Assembly (NCBI GenBank): GCA_902782595.1
Contig: CACZNW010000049.1
Span: forward strand, 1 to 27,534
Direction of reading: 5' to 3'
From: an uncultured Methanobrevibacter sp.
GTDB taxonomy: Archaea > Methanobacteriota > Methanobacteria > Methanobacteriales > Methanobacteriaceae
Length of the DNA: 27,534 bases
This document shows positions 7,914 through 14,390 of the stretch, piece by piece (the stretch's first letter is position 1; each line of letters opens with the position of its first letter). The notes under the pieces are model-generated. The model was given only the letters and a program-made list of their open reading frames with translations. It did no database searches and was not told the DNA's origin. The translations under genes and the position numbers were made by a program.

Positions 7914-8092
7914 AGTTTATAATCTCTGTAAACTTTATTTTATTTAATAATTTGTTTTAAATTCTTGAATAATGCATCTGGAAAAGTTTCAATCCAAAAT
8001 AGTGTTTACCTGGTTGAAAATATTGTTTTTTAATTTTCTTAGTTAAAATTTTATATCAGTTGGGCTTTTGATATTGATTTTCAGAAAAATTA

Positions 8093-8117
8093 TTTTAGTA
8101 ACTTTTATTTACTAAAA
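8093..8117. promoter_or_regulatory. 9-bp inverted repeat just upstream of the lonB TATA box
   Basis: TTTTAGTAA (8093-8101) and TTACTAAAA (8109-8117) are perfect inverted copies separated by 7 bases. The centre-to-centre distance of 16 bases is about one and a half helical turns. It ends about 8 bases before the TATA box and so abuts the BRE, where an activator or a repressor of TBP/TFB binding could act. The regulator is unidentified. Confidence 0.45.
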
Positions 8118-8119
8118 TG

Positions 8120-8140
8120 GAAAACTTTTTATATATAGTA
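8120..8140 (+). promoter_or_regulatory. Strong BRE/TATA promoter of lonB
   Basis: GAAAACTTTTTATATATAG is an excellent archaeal BRE plus TATA element. A start about 25 bases downstream would give a leader of roughly 55-60 bases before the ATG at 8215. Confidence 0.65.
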
Positions 8141-8214
8141 ATATTAAATAATATTTAAATAGTATATGAAACTTAATTTTTTAATGATGAATTTTAAACG
8201 AAGTGAGGTTTGTT

Positions 8215-10191
8215 ATGAAATTTGAAGAAAAAGAATCAATGGAAGATTCTTCAACAGAAGTGGTTCTTGAACCGGAAATATCACAGACTGACGGTGAAAA
8301 AACCCCTCATATGTTAGATTATGATAACATTAATGGTTCACAGGATATTGAAGTTCCACCATTATTAATTGATCAGGTAATCGGACATGAAGAGTCCATC
8401 GAAACAATCAAAAAGGCAGCAAAACAGCGAAGGAATGTTTTACTAATTGGTGATCCTGGTGTTGGAAAATCAATGCTTGCAAAAGGTATGGCACAAATTC
8501 TGCCTCATGAAACTCTTCAGGATGTACTGGTATATCCGAATATTGAAGATAATAACCATCCATTAGTAAGAACTGTGCCTGCGGGCGAAGGTAAAAAGAT
8601 AGTAAGAGCAACAAAAGGCTCTGCAAAAGGGCATGAAGAGAGAAAAACAATTATTACTATGTTTGCAATTGGAGGAATACTGGTAATCGGATTCATGTAT
8701 GGAAGATTGCTGGAATCAATTATTGCAGCAGCATTAATTTTACTTATTTCCATTCAAATCAAACCTAAAAATAATACAATGTCTCCAAAACTGCTGGTTA
8801 ATAATGAAGAGTCAAGATTTGCTCCGTTTATGGATGCAACAGGGGCTCATGCTGGAGCACTTTTAGGGGATGTTCGTCACGATCCATACCAATCAGGAGG
8901 ACTGGGAACTCCTGCTCATGAACGTGTGGAAGCGGGCATGATCCATAAAGCCAACAGAGGAGTTTTGTACATTGACGAAATAGGTACAATGAGTATGAAG
9001 ACTCAACAGGAGTTATTGTCTGCAATGCAGGAAAAACAATACTCAATCACAGGTCAAAGTGAAAACTCAAGTGGTGCAATGGTACGTTCACAGGCAGTTC
9101 CATGTGACTTTGTACTTGTAGCATCCGGAAACTTGCAGGTACTTGAAGGAATGCACATTGCAATGAGATCAAGGATAAGGGGATACGGTTATGAAGTATT
9201 CATGAAAGATTATATGGATGATACCACTGAAAACAGACAAAAACTGGTTCAGTTTGTAGCACAGGAAGTTAAAAATGATGGTAGAATCCCTCACTTTGCT
9301 CCGGATGCATTGGATGAGATTATTATGGAAGCAAAAAGAAGATCTGGTAAGCAAAATGCATTGACTTTAAGATTAAGGGACCTGGGAGGACTTGTGCGTT
9401 CCGCAGGGGATGTTGCTATTGAACAGGGAGCAAACCTTGTTACAGCAGAACATGTTATTGAAGCTAAAAAATATGCAAGAACTCTAGAACAGCAAATCGC
9501 CGACAGGTCAATCATGCAGAGAAAAGACTACAGTATGGTTTCATCCGAAGGTGGAAGAATAGGTCTTGTTAATGGACTTGCAGTAATTGGGGATAGAAGT
9601 GGTATAGTATCACCAATTGCAGCTGAAGCTGCACCTACTCAATCCAAAAGCGGAGGTCAAATTATCGCTACAGGTAAATTAGGTGAAATTGCTCAGGAAT
9701 CAGTTCAAAACGTAAGTGCATTGATTAAAAAATACACTAACAAGAACATTTCAGATTATGATATTCACGTTCAGTTTATCCAAACCTATGATGGTGTCGA
9801 AGGTGATTCTGCAAGTGTAAGTATTGCAACAGCAGTCATATCAGCAATTGAAGAAATTCCGATTGACCAGACTGTGGCTTTAACCGGTTCACTTAATGTG
9901 CGTGGAGATGTTATGCCTATCGGCGGAGCAACTGCCAAAATCGAAGCGGCTGCTGAAGCCGGAATGAAGAAAGTATTGATTCCAAAATCTAACTTAAAAG
10001 ATGTTATGATTGAGAAAAAATACGAGGAAATGATTGAAATCATTCCAACAGAAACTTTAAGTGATGTTTTAGAAAATATCTTAATCAGTGGGTCCAGTAA
10101 GGACAGACTGATTGAAAAAATGAAAAACATCGGTTCTAAAGTTGCAGATAAAGTTCCGCAAACTACTTTAAAAAATCCAACTACTAATTAA
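8215..10191 (+). CDS. lonB: Archaeal Lon protease, membrane-anchored LonB
   Basis: LonB is the ATP-dependent quality-control protease of archaea, anchored to the inner face of the membrane. In the 658-residue protein the AAA+ domain has Walker A GDPGVGKS (79-86) and Walker B VLYIDEIG (250-257). Between them are the two membrane helices that define LonB, about 144-161 and 164-181. The C-terminal protease domain carries the Ser-Lys dyad: Ser532 in VEGDSASVS and Lys575 in GGATAKIEAA. The bacterial Lon N-terminal substrate domain is absent, as expected. I choose ATG 8215 rather than GTG 8203 because GAGGT lies 5 bases before it. The acidic N-terminal tail of about 40 residues is variable in the family. 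A hairpin follows the stop. Confidence 0.96.
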   Translation: MKFEEKESMEDSSTEVVLEPEISQTDGEKTPHMLDYDNINGSQDIEVPPLLIDQVIGHEESIETIKKAAKQRRNVLLIGDPGVGKSMLAKGMAQILPHETLQDVLVYPNIEDNNHPLVRTVPAGEGKKIVRATKGSAKGHEERKTIITMFAIGGILVIGFMYGRLLESIIAAALILLISIQIKPKNNTMSPKLLVNNEESRFAPFMDATGAHAGALLGDVRHDPYQSGGLGTPAHERVEAGMIHKANRGVLYIDEIGTMSMKTQQELLSAMQEKQYSITGQSENSSGAMVRSQAVPCDFVLVASGNLQVLEGMHIAMRSRIRGYGYEVFMKDYMDDTTENRQKLVQFVAQEVKNDGRIPHFAPDALDEIIMEAKRRSGKQNALTLRLRDLGGLVRSAGDVAIEQGANLVTAEHVIEAKKYARTLEQQIADRSIMQRKDYSMVSSEGGRIGLVNGLAVIGDRSGIVSPIAAEAAPTQSKSGGQIIATGKLGEIAQESVQNVSALIKKYTNKNISDYDIHVQFIQTYDGVEGDSASVSIATAVISAIEEIPIDQTVALTGSLNVRGDVMPIGGATAKIEAAAEAGMKKVLIPKSNLKDVMIEKKYEEMIEIIPTETLSDVLENILISGSSKDRLIEKMKNIGSKVADKVPQTTLKNPTTN

Positions 10192-10206
10192 GTTGGATTT
10201 ACTCTA
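10174..10206. terminator. Bidirectional hairpin between lonB and the convergent gene
   Basis: A perfect 9-bp stem, AATCCAACT (10174-10182) with AGTTGGATT (10191-10199) and an 8-base loop, overlaps the lonB stop codon. It is followed by T-rich sequence rightward and by a T6 run on the minus strand, so it can end both transcripts. Confidence 0.65.
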
Positions 10207-10681
10207 TTATTTTTTCTGATACTATTTTTTCTATTGTACTGTAGAATTCACAGTCTGTTTTTTCAATTTCTGCAAATGACGCATCGACACTGCAGTTGCA
10301 GACATCCGTTTTTCCGATGAGGTATTCGGTTGAATTCTTTTTAACTAAAATTCCAAACAGTTTCTCTTCATCATCACCATAGGTATCGAATTCCTCCTGA
10401 GTTAACTGTATATTGTAATCCTTGATGGAAAATAGGTCACATTCATTCAAAATAGGTATGAATGTCATCATGCCCAACGGGAGGAATATATTTTCACTTT
10501 CATGGATTTTTAGAAGTCTCTCTTCGTATGAATCGCTGTCAGTTATGCCGTAACCCTTAATTTCCAGGATGTTGTTGGTGCCCATATGGTTATCGTCATC
10601 GATGATGAAAGCAAGCAGATTGGGGTCTACATAATTATTGCATGTAGTCCTAATATTTTTAATAGTTTCACTGAGATTCAT
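10199..10681 (-). CDS. Unknown acidic protein coupled to the ADP-ribosylglycohydrolase
   Basis: I do not recognise this 160-residue soluble protein. It is acidic, with a helical start (MNLSETIKNIRTTCNNYV), a DPNLLAFIIDDDNHMG segment, a hydrophobic FLPLGMMTFIPILNECDLF core near the middle and a Cys-x-Cys (CNCS) in the C-terminal third. There are no membrane helices or nucleotide motifs. I place the start at ATG 10681, inside the end of the upstream gene, so the two frames overlap by 14 bases; this indicates tight translational coupling. The open frame continues further upstream, but only through the neighbour's coding sequence. Partnership with an ADP-ribosylhydrolase suggests a substrate, adaptor or immunity-like role; that is inference from position only. 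Confidence 0.7.
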   Translation of the reverse strand: MNLSETIKNIRTTCNNYVDPNLLAFIIDDDNHMGTNNILEIKGYGITDSDSYEERLLKIHESENIFLPLGMMTFIPILNECDLFSIKDYNIQLTQEEFDTYGDDEEKLFGILVKKNSTEYLIGKTDVCNCSVDASFAEIEKTDCEFYSTIEKIVSEKIIE

Positions 10682-11576
10682 CACAAAACGCCTCGTATCT
10701 TTCACATAATGAAAGCACTTCATCAATTCTATTAATTTCATTTATCCAGTCTATAGGAATTGAATCATATCCGTAATAAATTCCCGCTAGACCTCCGCAA
10801 ATTGCAGCATTGGTATCTGTATCTCCACCTATATTCACCGCTTTTAAAACTGCATCCTTATAATTGTCGGTTGTCATCAAAGAATGGATAACACACTCAA
10901 AAGTATATATGACATAGCCTTTGCCGCTCAAATCTTTCAAATTATTATTAAATATTTTATGGAAGTGCACTAATTCTTCAGAACCTTTATAATATTCTTT
11001 AATTTTGTTACAGGCCAGTTTAACATGTTCTTCAATGGTCAAATCATTTTCAAGCATGGATCTGGCTATTTCAACATATAAAACGCATGCGATTTTGGAG
11101 CGCTTGTGAGCATGTGTCAGGGCAGATACATTTTCAACGATTTTATAATTAATGTCATTAATGTAGGCTAACGGCAGTATTCTCATTAAGGAACCGTTTC
11201 CATTGTCCCGTTCACCTTTGCATCCTGATTTTAGAGCTGAGGCACCATTATGATAATTCAATAATGCCTCATTGGTTGTAGATCCTATATCAAACATTCC
11301 GTCAGGACTGTTGGTGTATTTGTCTTTCAGGATCCATTCGAGAAATTCATCCATTATGTCACTGTAATCGATTCTGTTTTTGTTTACAATGCTGGCCATT
11401 GTGGCCAGTGTCATTGAGGTGTCATCAGACCATGTCCCCTTCGGCTGGTGGAATGTTCCATATTCATTCATATCCACAACATGGTTTTTTTCAATAATAG
11501 ACCTTGAAACAAACTCGACGGGAACCCCTAATGCATCCCCAACTATAAAACCAATAATTCCGTCTTTGACTTTCAT
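10668..11576 (-). CDS. ADP-ribosylglycohydrolase (DraG/ARH family)
   Basis: Enzymes of this family remove ADP-ribose from modified proteins or related adducts, using two metal ions. In this 302-residue protein the metal-binding signatures are intact: GDALGVPVEF (13-22), GTWSDDTS (47-54), the central GNGSLMRILPLAY (127-138) and THAHKRS (154-160), and the C-terminal GGDTDTNAA (250-258) with GLAGIYYG. The length matches ARH-fold enzymes, with no extra domain. ATG 11576 is chosen because it is the first codon of the family homology (MKVKDGIIGFIVGDALG); the open frame extends upstream only through promoter DNA. No nitrogenase genes and no recognisable ADP-ribosyltransferase are in the window, so the target is unknown. 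The gene overlaps the downstream partner by 14 bases. Confidence 0.92.
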   Translation of the reverse strand: MKVKDGIIGFIVGDALGVPVEFVSRSIIEKNHVVDMNEYGTFHQPKGTWSDDTSMTLATMASIVNKNRIDYSDIMDEFLEWILKDKYTNSPDGMFDIGSTTNEALLNYHNGASALKSGCKGERDNGNGSLMRILPLAYINDINYKIVENVSALTHAHKRSKIACVLYVEIARSMLENDLTIEEHVKLACNKIKEYYKGSEELVHFHKIFNNNLKDLSGKGYVIYTFECVIHSLMTTDNYKDAVLKAVNIGGDTDTNAAICGGLAGIYYGYDSIPIDWINEINRIDEVLSLCERYEAFCDESQ

Positions 11577-11620
11577 AATTAAATGTATGTAATTTGTAGT
11601 AATTAACTGTGTTTGCCGAT

Positions 11621-11642
11621 TAGTTTTAATAATTATAAAATC
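11621..11642. promoter_or_regulatory. Shared AT-box for divergent ADP-ribosylglycohydrolase and GNAT genes
   Basis: TTTTAATAATTATAAAA (11624-11640) is nearly self-complementary and is the only TATA candidate in the 79-bp gap. Rightward it lies about 25 bases from the ATG at 11656 (leaderless); leftward it gives a leader of about 25-30 bases before 11576. Confidence 0.45.
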
Positions 11643-11655
11643 ATAATTTAATTCA

Positions 11656-12165
11656 ATGATTTTAAAAACACAAAACTTGATTTTAAGACCCTGGACGGAG
11701 GATGATGCCGAATGTCTGTACCATTTTGCCAAAAATCCAAACATCGGCCCAATTGCAGGATGGCCTCCTCATGAAAGTGTTGAAGACAGTTTAAATATAA
11801 TTAAAACGGTTTTTTCTAAAAAAGAAACATATGCAATTGTATATAATGCTGTTCCAGTTGGATGTGTTGGATTGTTGTTCCATCCGGATACCAATCACTG
11901 GTGGGGTGAAGGAGCGGCCGAACTTGGTTACTGGGTAGGCGAACAGTATCAGGGCAGAGGCTATGCAACCGAAGCCTGTGAAAAGCTAATAAAAAGAGCA
12001 TTTGATGTGTTGGGTGTTGAGAAAATTTATGCAACCTATAAAAATGAAAATTCAGCTTCCAAAAGAGTTTTGGAAAAATTGGGTTTTAAATTCTATGCAG
12101 AATTGAATAATGTGGATTATTCAAATCGGCCATTCAGTGAAATCGCAGTGATTTTGGAAAAATAA
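11656..12165 (+). CDS. GNAT family N-acetyltransferase, RimJ/RimL-like
   Basis: A 169-residue single-domain acetyltransferase that would transfer an acetyl group from acetyl-CoA to an amine. It opens with the RimJ/RimL-type TQNLILRPWTEDDAE segment, has the WWGEGAAELGYWVGEQYQGRGYA run with the acetyl-CoA pyrophosphate loop QGRGYA (99-104), and ends with ENSASKRVLEKLGFKFYAE, the usual C-terminal signature. The substrate may be a protein N-terminus or a small amine; sequence does not tell. There is no Shine-Dalgarno sequence; the TATA box is about 25 bases before the ATG, so the mRNA is probably leaderless. A zinc-ribbon membrane protein gene follows after 30 bases. Confidence 0.9.
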   Translation: MILKTQNLILRPWTEDDAECLYHFAKNPNIGPIAGWPPHESVEDSLNIIKTVFSKKETYAIVYNAVPVGCVGLLFHPDTNHWWGEGAAELGYWVGEQYQGRGYATEACEKLIKRAFDVLGVEKIYATYKNENSASKRVLEKLGFKFYAELNNVDYSNRPFSEIAVILEK

Positions 12166-12195
12166 TTAAATACTAAAAGATATTAATTTTAACTA

Positions 12196-12564
12196 ATGAC
12201 AAGAATATGTAAGAATTGTGAATATATTAATCAGGATGATTATGATTTCTGTGCTAAATGCGGAACTCCACTTGTTGAAGGTCTAAAACCCCGTCAGGTT
12301 TATATTTATAAACCCGAACAACTTCAAATCAATAAAAAGGCGCTTGTTGCAGCTTATATTATAACCATCTTTTTATCATGGATTGGAGTTATAGTGGGAT
12401 TGCTTTCAAAACATACCAATTTGGCTGTTTTCACTTTCTTCGGATTTTTCATGCCGTTTTATCTCGTTCAGTCACGTCATCCCACCTTAAGAAAACACGG
12501 CATAATCATGATGATAATTTCTCTTGCAGGTGTTGCTCTTTCCTTTTATATCATGCTCCATTAA
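12196..12564 (+). CDS. Zinc-ribbon domain membrane protein
   Basis: A 122-residue protein. Residues 1-25 form a zinc ribbon with Cys5, Cys8, Cys19 and Cys22 (CKNC and CAKC knuckles). A linker of about 25 residues follows, then three hydrophobic helices (about 49-67, 74-90 and 100-120) separated by a basic loop (SRHPTLRKHG). This domain arrangement is common in archaea and bacteria as 'zinc-ribbon domain-containing protein'; the function is not established. It starts 30 bases after the GNAT gene in the same direction, so co-transcription is possible, but an AT-rich box close to its ATG and lack of a ribosome site would also allow leaderless expression. Confidence 0.75.
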   Translation: MTRICKNCEYINQDDYDFCAKCGTPLVEGLKPRQVYIYKPEQLQINKKALVAAYIITIFLSWIGVIVGLLSKHTNLAVFTFFGFFMPFYLVQSRHPTLRKHGIIMMIISLAGVALSFYIMLH

Positions 12565-12575
12565 AAAATAAAGGA

Positions 12576-13088
12576 TTAAACCGGGATGAACTTGATGTTT
12601 CCCAGTAATATCTGTATTGGGATCATAGGGACATTTATTCCGTTTTCAAGCATTGCAACACTCATTGCATCTCCCCTTGACATGGTTCCGGGTACATTTT
12701 CATTGCCTGCATAACCGTTGTATGCGTCATTTGCACGGATGTCATCTACAATTGAGCCGCCGAATATTGATTCTGCCGCATAATTATTCACGCTGATGAT
12801 TAAAAATGGACTTTCCTTATATGTATATTCCATTATTTCTTTTGCAGCTCCATAAGGGTTGTCGGGATTGTTTAAATGAACATTATGCAATGTCTCTCCA
12901 TTGGAGTTATAGGAACTTCCCGGATAAACCCAGTCAAATCCCTTGATACTGAATTGTGCAGCCATATCGATGCTTGCATCTTCTTCGGCATCTTCAGCAA
13001 CAATCAGCACGGGACTGTTTATGGTGGCCGCTAAAAATATGAAAATTATTACCACCAAAGTTATAAGAATCAAATGTATTTTTTCCAT
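12576..13088 (-). CDS. Unknown protein with N-terminal membrane anchor, probably extracellular
   Basis: A 170-residue protein with a single strong hydrophobic stretch at residues 5-30 (LILITLVVIIFIFLAATI, continuing to IVA) followed by a soluble acidic domain. This fits an anchored or secreted protein facing outside. The soluble part contains MAAQFSIKGFDWVYPGSSYNSNG, HLNNPDNPYGAAKEIMEY and PGTMSRGDAMSVAMLENGI. I see no catalytic motif and no repeat, and do not recognise the family. The start is supported by an AT-box about 27 bases upstream, consistent with a leaderless mRNA. It lies convergent with the zinc-ribbon gene (11-base gap) and divergent from prs. Confidence 0.65.
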   Translation of the reverse strand: MEKIHLILITLVVIIFIFLAATINSPVLIVAEDAEEDASIDMAAQFSIKGFDWVYPGSSYNSNGETLHNVHLNNPDNPYGAAKEIMEYTYKESPFLIISVNNYAAESIFGGSIVDDIRANDAYNGYAGNENVPGTMSRGDAMSVAMLENGINVPMIPIQILLGNIKFIPV

Positions 13089-13106
13089 AATTATTTTTTA
13101 ACTACC

Positions 13107-13126
13107 TTTAAATATTAATACTTAAC
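13107..13126. promoter_or_regulatory. Shared AT-box for the anchored protein gene and prs
   Basis: CTTTAAATATTAATAC is near-symmetric. Leftward its centre lies about 27 bases from the ATG at 13088 (leaderless); rightward it predicts a leader of about 38 bases for prs, long enough to include its GGTGAT site. A second box (ACTATATCAT, about 13150-13160) is too near the GTG to leave that site in the mRNA. Confidence 0.4.
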
Positions 13127-13169
13127 TTTTTTAATGAATTAAAACAAATACTATATCATAAAAACTTTG

Positions 13170-13181
13170 GTGATAATGTGA
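13170..13181 (+). promoter_or_regulatory. GGTGAT ribosome site with overlapping ATGTGA start-stop at the prs GTG
   Basis: GGTGAT (13169-13174) precedes GTG (13178). An out-of-frame ATG at 13176 shares bases with this GTG and is followed at once by TGA, forming ATGTGA. The same 12-base context is found at 7355-7366 before the coiled-coil gene. Confidence 0.5.
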
Positions 13182-14092
13182 TTATAGGCGGTTCATCTTC
13201 ACAAGATTTAGCAGCTAATGTTGCACGAGAACTTTCAGAAGAATTATGTTATGTGGAAACTCGCAAGTTTCCCGATGGAGAAAGATATTTAAGAATTGAC
13301 GGTGAAATTGAAGACGAAGTAACTGTTATTCAATCAACCGGATATCCTCAGGATGAAAATCTGATGGAACTGTTGTTCATAATTTCAAACCTCAAGGATC
13401 TGGGTGCCAAAAAAGTTAAAGTTGTAGTGCCTTATATGGGTTATGCAAGACAGGAAAAACGATTCAATCCTGGTGAAACAATTTCCGCTAAAATCGTTTG
13501 TGATTTAATACAGGCTGCAGGTGCCGATGAGTTTATCACATTCAATATTCATGAGGAATGTGTTTTAAACTTCTTTGACATTCCGGCAAGAAATATCTCA
13601 GCAATGCCGGCGATTGCCGAATATCTCGACAAGAAATACTTCCGGAAAACTGATGAAAAACCATTAATTATCGCACCTGATAAGGGAGCTTATGGTTTTG
13701 CACAGGAAATATCTGAAATTATTGGTTGTGACTGCACTTATTTAACTAAGGTTCGTCTGGGACCTGATAAAGTCGAAACCAAAATCGTAGATGTTAGATG
13801 TGATAGTGAAAGTGAAAATACTGTAAATGTTGACAGTGTAAAAGGAATGCACGCAATCATTATTGATGACATTATAGCAACTGGAGGAACCATTGTTAAT
13901 GCAATAAAGATTTTAAAACAGTACGGTGCCTCATCAATTGATGTATGCTGTGTACATCCTATTTTAACCAATAACGGCGCAACCAGAATTTATGCTGCCG
14001 GTGCAGACAAAATTATTGGAACAAACACTTTATCTTCAGACACTTCACGTGTATCTATTGCAAAATCAATTGCAGATGCATTGAGGCAATAG
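13178..14092 (+). CDS. prs: Ribose-phosphate pyrophosphokinase (PRPP synthetase)
   Basis: It makes PRPP from ribose 5-phosphate and ATP for purine, pyrimidine, histidine and related synthesis in the cytoplasm. The 304-residue protein carries GGSSSQDLA at the very N-terminus, the ATP-binding RKFPDGERYLRI (29-40), the VVPYMGYARQEKRF flexible-loop block (83-96), a NIHEE active-site His125, and the PRPP loop IIIDDIIATGGT (227-238). The GTG start is fixed by GGTGAT at proper spacing and by the family N-terminus beginning at once. A small unknown gene follows after one base and uvrB after six more, so prs probably leads an operon. The assignment is firm. Confidence 0.96.
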   Translation: MIIGGSSSQDLAANVARELSEELCYVETRKFPDGERYLRIDGEIEDEVTVIQSTGYPQDENLMELLFIISNLKDLGAKKVKVVVPYMGYARQEKRFNPGETISAKIVCDLIQAAGADEFITFNIHEECVLNFFDIPARNISAMPAIAEYLDKKYFRKTDEKPLIIAPDKGAYGFAQEISEIIGCDCTYLTKVRLGPDKVETKIVDVRCDSESENTVNVDSVKGMHAIIIDDIIATGGTIVNAIKILKQYGASSIDVCCVHPILTNNGATRIYAAGADKIIGTNTLSSDTSRVSIAKSIADALRQ

Positions 14093-14093
14093 T

Positions 14094-14384
14094 ATGGATA
14101 AGGAAATCATAAAAAAGGAATTAATAGACAAATCAAACAGTATTCTAGAAAAATATTCGGAACCGGATATAGTTGATTATGTCTCCGTAATGAACATGGC
14201 GGGTAAAACTGTATTTTTAGGTTCTCTTAAAGTTTATAATACTGATATTATTCCAAATCTCCTTAAAGATTTAAACAGGCAACTGGAAGGTTATGGGCAG
14301 CTTGTAATCAGAGACCAGAGGGTCACACCATGCTGTTCACCCCCTTACACACATATCAGTTTCAATGTTACAATTAAAAATTAG
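14094..14384 (+). CDS. Small unknown protein between prs and uvrB
   Basis: A 96-residue protein, not recognised. It has a helical basic/acidic start (MDKEIIKKELIDKSNSILEKY), then beta-like segments (DIVDYVSVMNMAGKTVFLGSLKVY), a helix (IPNLLKDLNRQLEGYG) and a C-terminal strand with a CCSPPYTH turn. The Cys-Cys pair and nearby His may bind metal, but that is speculative. Start ATG 14094 lies one base after the prs stop and the stop is 6 bases before uvrB, so it is translated within the operon. Coupling to PRPP synthesis or excision repair is possible on position alone. Confidence 0.75.
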   Translation: MDKEIIKKELIDKSNSILEKYSEPDIVDYVSVMNMAGKTVFLGSLKVYNTDIIPNLLKDLNRQLEGYGQLVIRDQRVTPCCSPPYTHISFNVTIKN

Positions 14385-14390
14385 ATTATC

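Larger units (their letters stand above)
7871..8214. other. 344-bp gene-free region before lonB
   Basis: The stretch contains the terminator of the coiled-coil gene, about 180 bases of AT-rich DNA in which I see no reading frame or RNA gene, then an inverted repeat (8093-8117) and the lonB TATA box and leader. The length and the repeat suggest regulated transcription of lonB. Confidence 0.6.

Noticed and set aside
11656..12564. Antibiotic-resistance acetyltransferase cassette
   Set aside because: The GNAT protein is a general RimJ/RimL-like type with a chromosomal archaeal promoter and no mobile-element flank.
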